Assembly: GCF_016802725.1 (NCBI RefSeq)
Contig: NC_052669.1
Coordinates: 4,889,501 to 4,953,500, forward strand
DNA: 64,000 bases
Reading direction: 5' to 3'
Source of the DNA: Solenopsis invicta
Lineage: Eukaryota; Arthropoda; Insecta; Hymenoptera; Formicidae
Part shown: piece after piece, positions 15,001 to 26,052 of the stretch
Layout of the letters: each line of letters opens with the position of its first letter
Position numbering within the stretch: the stretch's first letter is position 1
Translations under genes and position numbers: made by a program
The notes under the pieces: model-generated
Database searches by the model: none
What the model was told of the DNA's origin: nothing
The model's input: the letters and a program-made list of their open reading frames with translations, nothing else

Positions 15001-18000
15001 ATCAGAACACAGAGATATTTAAGAAATTCGGAAAAAAACCAATTTTACTCAAAAGTTTCAAACTTTGACTGATATAATCCTTTCGTCTTTCGCTTTAGCG
15101 ATTCGATCAATTATGATAAAAGTTAGAACTCTTCTCGGGGCTATCAGAACACAGAGATATTGGAGAAATTCGGACAAAAATTTTACTCAAAAATTTCGAA
15201 ATTTGACTGATATAAGTCTTTCCTTTTTCAGTTCAAAAATTCGATACATCATGATAAAAGGTATATCTCTTCTTAGGGGTATCAGAACACAGAGATATTG
15301 AAGAAATTCGGAAAAAAACCAATTTTACTCAAAAATTTCGAAATTTGACTGATATAAGTCTTTCCTTTTTCAGAAATTCGATACATCATGATAAAAGGTA
15401 TATATCTTCTGTGGGCTATCAGAACACAGAGATATTGAAGAAATTCGGAAAAAAACCAATTTTACTCAAAAATTTCGAACTTTGACTGATATAACTCTTT
15501 CGTCTTTCACTTTAGCGATTCTATCCACTATGATAAAAGTTAGAAATCTTCTCGGGCATATCAGAACACAGAGATATTAGAGAAATTCGCACAAAAATTT
15601 TACTCAAAAATTTCGAAATTTGACTGATATAAGTCTTTCCTTTTTCAGTTCAGAAATTCGATACATCATGATAAAAGGTATATCTCTTCTTAGGGGTATC
15701 AGAACACAGAGATATTGAAGAAATTCGGAAAAAAACCAATTTTACTCAAAAATTTCGAACTTTGACTGATATAAACCTTTCGTCTTTCGCTTTAGCGATT
15801 CGATCCATCATGATAAAAGTTAGAACTCTTCTCGGGGATATCAGAACAGAGAGATATTGGAGAAATTCGCACAAAAAATTTTACTCAAAAATTTCGAAAT
15901 TTGACTGATATAAGTCTTTCCTTTTTCAGAAATTCGATACATCATGATCAAAGGTATATATCTTCTGTGGGCTATCAGAACACAGAGATATTGAAGAAAT
16001 TCGGAAAAAAACCAATTTTACTCAAAAATTTCGAACTTTGACTGATATAACTCTTTCGTCTTTCCCTTTAGCAATTGGATCCACTATGATAAAAGTTAGA
16101 ACTCTTCTCAGGGATATCAGAACAGAGAGATATTGGAGAAATTCGCACAAAAATTTTACTCAAAAATTTCGAAATTTGACTGATATAAGTCTTTCCTTTT
16201 TCAGTTCAAAAATTCGATACATCATGATAAAAGATATATCTCTTCTTAGGGGTATCAGAACACAGAGATATTGAAGAAATTCGGAAAAAAACCAATTTTA
16301 CTCAAAAATTTCGAACTTTGACTGATATAATCCTTTCGTCTTTCGCTTTAGCGATTCGATCCATTATGATAAAAGTTAGAACTCTTCTCGGGGCTATCAG
16401 AACACAAAGATATTGGAGAAATTCGCACAAAAAATTTTACTCAAAAATTTCGAAATTTGACTGATATAAGTCTTTCCTTTTTCAGTTCAGAAATTCGATA
16501 CATCATGATAAAAGGTATATATCTTCTGTGGGCTATCAGAACACAGAGATATTGAAGAAATTCGGAAAAAAACCAATTTTTCTCAAAAATTTCGAACTTT
16601 GACTGATATAACTCTTTCGTCTTTCACTTTAGCGATTGGATCCACTATGATAAAAGTTAGAACTCTTCTCGGGGATATCAGAACAGAGAGATATTGGAGA
16701 AATTCGCACAAAAATTTTACTCAAAAATTTCGAAATTTGACTGATATAAGTCTTTCCTTTTTCAGTTCAGAAATTCGATACATCATGATAAAAGATATAT
16801 CTCTTCTTAGGGGTATCAGAACACAGAGATATTGAAGAAATTCGGAAAAAAACCAATTTTACTCAAAAATTTCGAACTTTGACTGATATAATCCTTTCGT
16901 CTTTCGCTTTAGCGATTCGATCCATTATGATAAAAGTTAGAACTCTTCTCGGGGTTATCAGAACACAGAGATATTGGAGAAATTCGCACAAAAAATTTTA
17001 CTCAAAAATTTCGAAATTTGACTGATATAAGTCTTTCCTTTTTCAGTTCAGAAATTCGATACATCATGATAAAAGGTATATCTCTTCTTAGGGGTATCAG
17101 AACACAGAGATATTGAAGAAATTCGGAAAAAAACCAATTTTACTCAAAAATTTCGAACTTTGACTGATATAACCTTTCGTCTTTCGCTTTAGCGATTCGA
17201 TCCATCTATGATAAAAGTTAGAACTCTTCTCGGGGCTATCAGAACACAGAGATATTGGAGAAATTCGCACAAAAAATTTTACTCAAAAATTTCGAAATTT
17301 GACTGATATAAGTCTTTCCTTTTTCAGTTCAGAAATTCGATACATCATGATAAAAGATATATCTCTTCTGTGGGCTATCAGAACACAGAGATATTGAAGA
17401 AATTCGGAAAAAAACCAATTTTTCTCAAAAATTTCGAACTTTGACTGATATAACTCTTTCGTCTTTCACTTTAGCGATTGGATCCACTATGATAAAAGTT
17501 AGAACTCTTCTCGGGGATATCAGAACACAGAGATATTGGAGAAATTCGCACAAAAAATTTTACTCAAAAATTTCGAAATTTGACTGATATAAGTCTTTCC
17601 TTTTTCAGTTCAAAAATTCGATACATCATGATAAAAGATATATCTCTTCTTAGGGGTATCAGAACACAGAGATATTGAAGAAATTCGGAAAAAAACCAAT
17701 TTTACTCAAAAATTTCGAACTTTGACTGATATAAACCTTTCGTCTTTCGCTTTAGCGATTCGATCCATTATGATAAAAGTTAGAACTCTTCTCGGGGCTA
17801 TCAGAACACAAAGATATTGGAGAAATTCGCACAAAAAATTTTACTCAAAAATTTCGAAATTTGACTGATATAAGTCTTTCCTTTTTCAGTTCAGAAATTC
17901 GATACATCATGATAAAAGGTATATATCTTCTGTGGGCTATCAGAACACAGAGATATTGAAGAAATTCGGAAAAAAACCAATTTTTCTCAAAAATTTCGTA

Positions 18001-20828
18001 CTTTGACTGATATAACTCTTTCGTCTTTCACTTTAGCGATTGGATCCACTATGATAAAAGTTAGAACTCTTCTCGGGGATATCAGAACAGAGAGATATTG
18101 GAGAAATTCGCAAAAAAAATTTTACTCAAAAATTTCGAAATTTGACTGATATAAGTCTTTCCTTTTTCAGTTCAAAAATTCGATACATCATGATAAAAGA
18201 TATATCTCTTCTTAGGGGTATCAGAACACAGAGATATTGAAGAAATTCGGAAAAAAACCAATTTTACTCAAAAATTTCGAACTTTGACTGATATAATCCT
18301 TTCGTCTTTCGCTTTAGCGATTCGATCCATTATGATAAAAGTTAGAACTCTTCTCGGTTCTATCAGAACACAAAGATATTGGAGAAATTCGCACAAAAAA
18401 TTTTACTCAAAAATTTCGAAATTTGACTGATATAAGTCTTTCCTTTTTCAGTTCAGAAATTCGATACATCATGATAAAAGGTATATATCTTCTGTGGGCT
18501 ATCAGAACACAGAGATATTGAAGAAATTCGGAAAAAAACCAATTTTACTCAAAAATTTCGAACTTTGACTGATATAACTCTTTCGTCTTTCACTTTAGCG
18601 ATTGGATCCACTATGATAAAAGTTAGAACTCTTCTCGGGGATATCAGAACAGAGAGATATTGGAGAAATTCGCAAAAAAAATTTTACTCAAAAATTTCGA
18701 AATTTGACTGATATAAGTCTTTCCTTTTTCAGTTCAGAAATTCGATACATCATGATAAAAGATATATCTCTTCTTAGGGGTATCAGAACACAGAGATATT
18801 GAAGAAATTCGGAAAAAAACCAATTTTACTCAAAAATTTCGAACTTTGACTGATATAAACCTTTCGTCTTTCGCTTTAGCGATTCGATCCATCATGATAA
18901 AAGTTAGAACTCTTATCGGGGCTATCAGAACACAGAGATATTGGAGAAATTCGCACAAAAAATTTACTCAAAAATTTCGAAATTTGACTGATATAAGTCT
19001 TTCCTTTTTCAGAAATTCGATACATCATGATAAAAGGTATATATCTTCTGTGGGCTATCAGAACACAGAGATATTGAAGAAATTCGGAAAAAAACCAATT
19101 TTACTCAAAAATTTCGAACTTTGACTGATATAACTCTTTCGTCTTTCACTTTAGCGATTGGATCCACTATGATAAAAGTTAGAACTCTTCTCAGGGATAT
19201 CAGAACAGAGAGATATTGGAGAAATTCGCAAAAAAAATTTTACTCAAAAATTTCGAAATTTGACTGATATAAGTCTTTCCTTTTTCAGTTCAAAAATTCG
19301 ATACATCATGATAAAAGATATATCTCTTCTTAGGGGTATCAGAACACAGAGATATTGAAGAAATTCGGAAAAAAACCAATTTTACTCAAAAATTTCGAAC
19401 TTTGACTGATATAATCCTTTCGTCTTTCGCTTTAGCGATTCGATCCATTATGATAAAAGTTAGAACTCTTCTCGGGGCTATCAGAACACAAAGATATTGG
19501 AGAAATTCGCACAAAAAATTTTACTCAAAAATTTCGAAATTTGACTGATATAAGTCTTTCCTTTTTCAGTTCAGAAATTCGATACATCATGATAAAAGGT
19601 ATATATCTTCTGTGGGCTATCAGAACACAGAGATATTGAAGAAATTCGGAAAAAAACCAATTTTTCTCAAAAATTTCGAACTTTGACTGATATAACTCTT
19701 TCGTCTTTCACTTTAGCGATTGGATCCACTATGATAAAAGTTAGAACTCTTCTCGGGGATATCAGAACAGAGAGATATTGGAGAAATTCGCAAAAAAAAT
19801 TTTACTCAAAAATTTCGAAATTTGACTGATATAAGTCTTTCCTTTTTCAGTTCAGAAATTCGATACATCATGATAAAAGATATATCTCTTCTTAGGGGTA
19901 TCAGAACACAGAGATATTGAAGAAATTCGGAAAAAAACCAATTTTACTCAAAAATTTCGAACTTTGACTGATATAAACCTTTCGTCTTTCGCTTTAGCGA
20001 TTCGATCCATCATGATAAAAGTTAGAACTCTTATCGGGGCTATCAGAACACAGAGATATTGGAGAAATTCGCACAAAAAATTTACTCAAAAATTTCGAAA
20101 TTTGACTGATATAAGTCTTTCCTTTTTCAGTTCAAAAATTCGATACATCATGATAAAAGATATATCTCTTCTTAGGGGTATCAGAACACAGAGATATTGA
20201 AGAAATTCGGAAAAAAACCAATTTTACTCAAAAATTTCGAACTTTGACTGATATAATCCTTTCGTCTTTCGCTTTAGCGATTCGATCCATTATGATAAAA
20301 GTTAGAACTCTTCTCGGGGCTATCAGAACACAGAGATATTGGAGAAATTCGCACAAAAAATTTTACTCAAAAATTTCGAAATTTGACTGATATAAGTCTT
20401 TCCTTTTTCAGTTCAGAAATTCGATACATCATGATAAAAGGTATATATCTTCTGTGGGCTATCAGAACACAGAGATATTGAAGAAATTCGGAAAAAAACC
20501 AATTTTTCTCAAAAATTTCGTACTTTGACTGATATAACTCTTTCGTCTTTCACTTTAGCGATTGGATCCACTATGATAAAAGTTAGAACTCTTCTCGGGG
20601 ATATCAGAACAGAGAGATATTGGAGAAATTCGCAAAAAAAATTTTACTCAAAAATTTCGAAATTTGACTGATATAAGTCTTTCCTTTTTCAGTTCAAAAA
20701 TTCGATACATCATGATAAAAGATATATCTCTTCTTAGGGGTATCAGAACACAGAGATATTGAAGAAATTCGGAAAAAAACCAATTTTACTCAAAAATTTC
20801 GAACTTTGACTGATATAAACCTTTCGTC
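1..20828. repeat. Satellite array, dimeric higher-order repeat of about 281 bp
   Basis: Near-identical monomers repeat head to tail from the first base. Measured from one GAACACAG-type motif to the next, spacings alternate: 1, 140, 282, 421 and 563 give steps of 139, 142, 139 and 142. Type A (about 142 bp) carries GAAGAAATTCGG, then CGAACTTTGACTG, then TTCGTCTTTC plus TTTAGCGATT. Type B (about 139 bp) carries GGAGAAATTCGC, then CGAAATTTGACTG, then CTTTCCTTTTTCAG. The A+B dimer is therefore about 281 bp, with about 74 dimers here. A and B share their start, centre and end, so both derive from one ancestral monomer of about 140 bp. Type A has subtypes, one with CGATCCATTATG and one with GGATCCACTATG. 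Type B has subtypes with GGTATATATCTTCTGTGGG or AGATATATCTCTTCTTAGGG. The sequence is AT-rich and I see no transposon genes in it. The array continues beyond the left edge. Such organisation is typical of centromeric or pericentromeric satellites, but the location is inferred. Confidence 0.96.
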
Positions 20829-23800
20829 ATATAAGTCCTTTGTCTTTCACTATAGCGATTCGATTCATTATGATAAAGGTTAGAAATCTTCTCTGGGCTA
20901 TCAGAACACAGAGATATTGGAGAAATTCGCAAAAAATTTTACTCAAAAATTTCGAACTTTGACTGATATAAGTCTTTCGTTTTCACTTTGGCGATTCGAT
21001 CGATCATATATAAAGGTTAGAATTCTTCTGGGGGCTATCAGAACACAGAGATTTTGGAGTAATTCGCAAAAAAAATTTTACTCAAATATTTCGAACTTTG
21101 ACTGATATAACTCTTATGTTCTTCACTTTAGCGATTCGATCAATCATGATAAAAGTTAGAAATCTTCTAGGGGCTATCAGAACACAGAAATATTGGAGAA
21201 ATTCGCAAAAAAATTTTACTCAAAAATTACGAACTTTGATGGATATAAGTCTTTCGATTTTCACTTTAGCGATTTGATTCATCATGATAAAAGTTAGAAC
21301 TCTTCTAGGGAATATCAGAACACAGAGATATTTGGAAATTCGCAAAAAAATTTTACTCAAAAATTTCGAACTTTGACGGATATAAGTCTTTCGATTTTCA
21401 CTTTAGCGATTCGATTCATCATGAAAGAAGTTAGAACTCTTCTGGGGGCTATTAGAACACAGAGATATTGGAGAAATTCGCAAAAAATTTTACTCAAAAA
21501 TTTCGAACTTTGACTGATATAGGTCTTTCGTTTTTCACTTTAGCGATTCGATTCATCATGATAAAATTTAGAATTCTTCTATTCTAGGGACTATCAGAAC
21601 ACAGAAGTATTGGAGAAAATTAGCAAAAAAAATTTTACTCAAATATTTCGAACTTGGACTGATAGAAATCTTTCGTTTTTCACTTTAGCGATTCGATCGA
21701 TCATGATAAAGGTTAGAATTCTTCTGGGGGCTATCAGAACACAGAGATATTGGAAAAAATGGCAAAAAAAATTTTACTCAAACTTTCGAACTTTGACTGA
21801 TATAAGGCTTTCGTTTTTCACTTTAGCGATTCGATCAATCATGATAAAAGTTAGAACTCTTCTAGGGGCTGTCAGAACACAGGAATATTGGAGTAATTCG
21901 CCATAAAATTTTACTCAAAAATTTCGAACTTTGACGGATATAAGTCTTTCGACATTCACTTTAGCGATTCGATTCATAATGATAAACGTTAGAACTCTTC
22001 TAGGGGCTATTACGCAAAAATTTCGAAATTTGACTGATATAAGTCTTTCGTTTTTCACTTTAGCGATTCGATCCATCATGATAAAAGTTATAAATCTTCT
22101 GGGGGCTATCAGAACACAGAAATATTGGAGAAATGGGCAAAAAAAATATTACTCAAAAATTTCGAACTTTGACTGATGTAAGTCTTTCGTTTTTCACTTT
22201 AACGATTCGATCCGTCATGATAAAAGTTAGAACACTTCTGGGGGCTATCAGAACACAGAAATATTGGAGAAATTCGCAAAAACAATTTTACTTAAAAATT
22301 TCGGACTTTGACTGATATAAGTTTTTCGTTTTTCACTTTAGCGATTCCATCAATCGTGATAAAAGGTAGAACTCTTCTGGGTTCTATCAGAACACAGAAA
22401 TATTGGAGAAAATGGCAAAAAAATTTTACTCAAAAATTTCGAACTTTGACTGATATAAGTCTTACGTTTTTCACTTTAGCGATTCGATCCATCATGATAA
22501 ATGTTATAAATCTTCTGGGGGCTATCAGAACACAGAAATATTGGAGAAATTAGCAAAAAAAGTATTACTCAAAAAATTCGAACTTTGACTGATATAAGTC
22601 TTTCGTTTTTCACTTTAGCGATTCGATCCGTCATGATAAAAGATAGGACTCTTCTGGGAGCTATCAGAACACAGAGATATCGGAGAAAATCGCAAAAAAA
22701 ATTTTTCTCAAAAATTTTGGTCTGATATAAGTCTTTCGTTTTTCACTTTAGCGATTCGATCCATCATGATAAATGTTAGAACTCTTCTGGGGCTATCAGA
22801 ACACACAGATATTGGAGAAATTCGCAAAAAAAATTTTTCTCAAGTATTTCGATCTCATATATGTCTTTCGTTTTTCACTTTAGCGATTCGATAAATCATG
22901 AAAAAAGTTAAAACTCTTCTGGGGGCTATCAGAACACAGAAATATTGGAGAAATTCGCAAAAATAATTTTAATCAAATATTTCGAACTTTGACTGATACA
23001 ACTTTTTCGTTTTTCACTTTAGCGATTCAATCCATCATGATAAATGTTATAAATCTTCTGGGGGCTATCAGAACACAGAGATATTGGAGAAATTCGCAAA
23101 AAAAATTTTACTCAAATGTTTCGAACTTTGACTGATATAAATCTTTCGTTTTTCCCTTTAGCGATTCGATCCACCATGATAAAAGTTTGAACTCTTCTGG
23201 GGGCTATCAGAACACATAGATATTGAAGAAATTCGCAATAAAAACCAAATTTACTAAAAAATTTCGAACTTTGACTGATATAACACTTTCGTCTTTTACT
23301 TTAGCGATTCGATCCATTATGATATAAGTTATAACTCTTCTCGGGCCTATTAGAACACAAAGATATTGGAGAAATTCGCAAAAAGAATTTTCCTCAAAAT
23401 TTTCGAACTTTGACTGATATAACTCTTTCGTCTTTCACTTTAGCGATTCGATCCATCATCATAAAAATTAGAATTCATCTGGGGGCTATCAGAACACAGA
23501 GATATTGGAGAAATTCGCAAAAAAAATTTTACTCAAATATTTCGAACTTTGACTGATATAACTGTTTCGTTTTTCCATTTAACGATTCGATCCACCATGA
23601 TAAAAGTTAGAACTCTTCTGGGGGCTATCAGAAGACAGAGATATTGGAGAAATTCGCAAAAAAAATTTTACTCAAATATTTCGAACTTTGACTGATATAA
23701 CTAGTTCGTTTTTCACCTTAGCGATTCGATCCATCATGATAAAAGTTAGTAGTCTTCTGGGGGCTATCAGAACACAGAAATATTGGAGAAATTCGCAAAA

Positions 23801-24730
23801 AAAATTTTACTCAAATATTTCGAACTTTGACTCATATAACTATTTCGTTTTTCACTTTAGCGATTCGATCCACCATGATAAAAGTTTGAACTCTTCTGGG
23901 GGCTATCAGAACACAGAGATATTGGAGAAATTCGCAAAAAAAATTTTTCTCAAAAACTTCGATCGCATATAAGTTTTTCGTTTTTCACTTTAGCGATTCA
24001 ATCCATCATGATAAAAGTTAGTAGTCTTCTGGGGGCTATCAGAACACAGAGATATCGGAGAAATTCGCAAAAAAAATTTTACTCAAATATTTCGAACTTT
24101 GACTGATATAACTCTTTCGTTTTTCACTTTAGCGATTCGATCCATCATGATAAAAGTTTGAACTCTTTTGGGGGCTATCAGAACACAGAGGTATTGGAGA
24201 AATTCGCAAAAAAAACTTTTCTCAAAAATTTGGGTCTGATATAAGTCTTCCGTTTTTCACTTTAGGGATTCGATCCATCATGATAAATGTTAGAACTCTT
24301 CTGGGGGCTATCAGAACACACAGATATCGGAGAAAATCGCAAAAATAATTTTTCTCAAAAATTTTGGTCTTATATATGTCTTTTGTTTTTCACTTTAGCG
24401 ATTCGATCCATCATGATAAAAGTTTGAACTCTTCTGGGGGCTATCAGAACACAGAGATATTGGAGAAATTCGCAAAAGAAATTTTTCTCAAAAATTTTGG
24501 TCTTATATAAGTCTTTCGTTTTTCACTTTAGCGATTCGATCCATCATGTTAAAAGTTTGAACTCTTCTGGGGGCTTTCAGAACACCGAGATATTGGAGAA
24601 ATTCGCAAAAAAATTTTACTCAAATATTTCGAACTTTGACTGATATAACTCTTTTGTTTTTCAATTTAGCGATTCGATCCGTCATGATAAAAGTTAGAAC
24701 TCTTCTGGGAGCTATCAGAACACAGAAATA
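20829..24730. repeat. Diverged monomeric satellite at the array edge
   Basis: About 28 head-to-tail monomers of roughly 139 bp belong to the same family as the array to the left but do not alternate as A and B. They share features of both types: GGAGAAATTCGC as in B, and CGAACTTTGAC with a TTTCACTTTAGCGATTCGATC segment as in A. They end in CTTCTGGGGGCTATCAGAACACAG. Copies differ from each other much more than in the left array, and there are internal deletions, for example near 22012 where a monomer is cut short before ACGCAAAAATTTCG. The last two bases, TA, are the left copy of the mariner target duplication. A monomer combining A and B features is what an ancestral or outgroup form would look like. 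Confidence 0.93.
22171..22541. repeat. Three-monomer block, left copy
   Basis: This 371-bp block shares private variants with 26377-26747: GACTGATGTAAG, GATTCCATCAATCGTG, GAGAAAATGGC, GTCTTACGTTTTTC and GATAAATGTTATAAATC, in the same order. About nine differences are visible over 371 bp, far fewer than between typical edge monomers. Confidence 0.85.
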
Positions 24731-24762
24731 CAGGGTTGGGCATAGGAACCTGACACATTTTA
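24731..24762. repeat. Left terminal inverted repeat of the mariner-like element (3' end of the transposase gene)
   Basis: These 32 bp start CAGGGTTGGGCATAGG and end ACACATTTTA. They match the reverse complement of 26021-26052 at 30 of 32 positions; the mismatches are at the 13th and 15th bases. TA at 24729-24730 precedes it. Confidence 0.96.
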
Positions 24763-24844
24763 ATAATCACTTGCGCGGCCGCTATTAATTGGAAGAGGTT
24801 GAAACTCCGGCAGAATAAACTAGACACTTTAAAGTTTTTTTTGT

Positions 24845-25918
24845 TTATTTACCAAAAATTATATCGGCTAAATGATGGCCGTTACAAGCAATACAATTTT
24901 CGAGGCGTTTTTCGAAATTATCATTCACTTTTTTCAACATCGCTGGCTTTATTTCTGCAATTTCTCTCCGAATATTGACTCTCAGCTGGTCCAAGGTTCG
25001 AGGTTTGTTAGCGTAGACACGTTCCTTCAAATAGCCCCACAAAAAGAAGTCGCACACTGAGAGATCGGGCGAACGTGGTGGCCTTGGAAACTCAGTGTTG
25101 CGAGACAGCAGACGGGTGCCGAATTCTTCGCGTAGGAAATCCAACGTCTTTTTCGCCGTATGGCACGTGGCGCCATCTTGTTGGAAGATGGTGCGACGAA
25201 ACTTGCGTTTCTTCTTCAACTCCGGTATTAAGAACGTTTTTAACATCTCCAGATAGCGTTCCGTGTTGATCGTTCCTTGAAAGAAGTAAGTCCCCACTAT
25301 TCCCCACTCTGCAACTCCACACCAAACAGTCACGCGTTCGGAATGTAACGGCTCCTCGACTATCTGCTGTGGGTTCTCCGTAGCATAATAACGACAGTTT
25401 TGTTTGTTTACTGTCTTGTTCAAATAAAAATGAGCTTCGTCGCTAATCACTAAAAACTTACGGTCAATTTCTTCGTTGTCCAACAACTCCTTCATTTTTT
25501 CTGCGAATCTTAATCGAGCTGCATAGTCGGTATATTTCAATTCCTGGGTTATGAGAATTTTGTAGGGATGAAAATTCATCGCTTTCAACATTCTGCTAAA
25601 CGATCGACGAGACATTCCGAGAGCTTGAACATGTTTACCGGCAGAACGGCGTGGACTTCTTTGCAAAGAGGTGCGAACGCGTGTCTCATTTTCAGGGGTT
25701 CTTACCGTTCTTGGTTGCCCTGGAGGCTTTTGTTTCGTGGCTGTGGCTGTTTGTCGGAAGTTTTTGACCCACAGATTCACAGAATTACGAGAGTGAACCG
25801 GATCTCGTGGACGAAGAGAATATTCAATACGAAAATCGCGAATTGCTTGAACGTAGGACTGAGTTATGAAAAAACGCTCGCAAACGAACGCGCGTTGTTG
25901 CGGCGGCCACTTCTCCAT
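24845..25918 (-). CDS. Mariner-like transposase, DD41D type, intact (357 aa)
   Basis: This is the cut-and-paste transposase of the surrounding element. It would bind the 32-bp inverted repeats and join the excised element to TA targets. The N-terminal ~65 residues hold a helix-turn-helix-like segment (around FVCERFFITQSYVQAIRDFR). A GRPR-like basic linker follows (PPGQPR, residues 65-70), then a second DNA-binding region (about 75-115). The RNase H-like DDE domain has D160 in VISDEAHF, D248 in FQQDGATCHTA and D290 in SPDLSVCDFFLWG. There are 87 residues between the first two aspartates and 41 between the last two. Classical mariners have 34, so this belongs with the DD41D (rosa-like) group described from insects. 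Length is normal for the family and there is no stop or frameshift. The ATG at 25918 is the first of the open frame and lies close to the right inverted repeat. The gene could be active; expression cannot be judged from sequence. Confidence 0.95.
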   Translation of the reverse strand: MEKWPPQQRAFVCERFFITQSYVQAIRDFRIEYSLRPRDPVHSRNSVNLWVKNFRQTATATKQKPPGQPRTVRTPENETRVRTSLQRSPRRSAGKHVQALGMSRRSFSRMLKAMNFHPYKILITQELKYTDYAARLRFAEKMKELLDNEEIDRKFLVISDEAHFYLNKTVNKQNCRYYATENPQQIVEEPLHSERVTVWCGVAEWGIVGTYFFQGTINTERYLEMLKTFLIPELKKKRKFRRTIFQQDGATCHTAKKTLDFLREEFGTRLLSRNTEFPRPPRSPDLSVCDFFLWGYLKERVYANKPRTLDQLRVNIRREIAEIKPAMLKKVNDNFEKRLENCIACNGHHLADIIFGK

Positions 25919-26020
25919 ACTGGAACTGTACTGATATGTAAACGTAAACCTTCAACCATCTATTTTTCGCTCCCGGAGTTACAGCGCCCTCTTTTCACTT
26001 GGAGGGGAATAACGATTTTT

Positions 26021-26052
26021 TAAAATGTGTCAGGTTCTTCTGCCCAACCCTG
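26021..26052. repeat. Right terminal inverted repeat of the mariner-like element (5' end of the transposase gene)
   Basis: These 32 bp end in TGCCCAACCCTG, the reverse complement of the left end apart from two bases. TA at 26053-26054 follows, completing the target duplication. The transposase start codon lies about 100 bp inside this repeat. Confidence 0.96.

Larger units (their letters stand above)
24731..26052 (-). mobile_element. Complete mariner-like (Tc1/mariner, DD41D) transposon
   Basis: This 1322-bp element has 32-bp terminal inverted repeats beginning CAGGGTTGGGCA, flanked on both sides by TA, the target duplication typical of the Tc1/mariner superfamily. It carries one intact transposase gene on the minus strand, so its 5' end is at the right. 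Removing the element and one TA restores an ordinary satellite monomer across the junction (ACAGAAATA followed by TTAGAGAAATTCGC), so it inserted into the array and did not form part of the repeat. Open transposase and 30/32 matching ends suggest a fairly recent insertion. Confidence 0.96.

Noticed and set aside
1..20828. Hammerhead-type ribozyme in the satellite (GACTGATATAAGTC)
   Set aside because: The CTGATGA core and the matching GAAA strand needed for a hammerhead are absent; only a CTGAT coincidence is present.
2589..23972. Dozens of plus-strand open frames of 60-98 codons with related peptides (MTDIILSSFALAIRSIMIKV and similar)
   Set aside because: They are translations of the satellite monomers. 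They start and stop at variable points, most span parts of two monomers, and neither the 139-bp nor the 142-bp unit is a multiple of three. There is no sign of a protein family or codon constraint.
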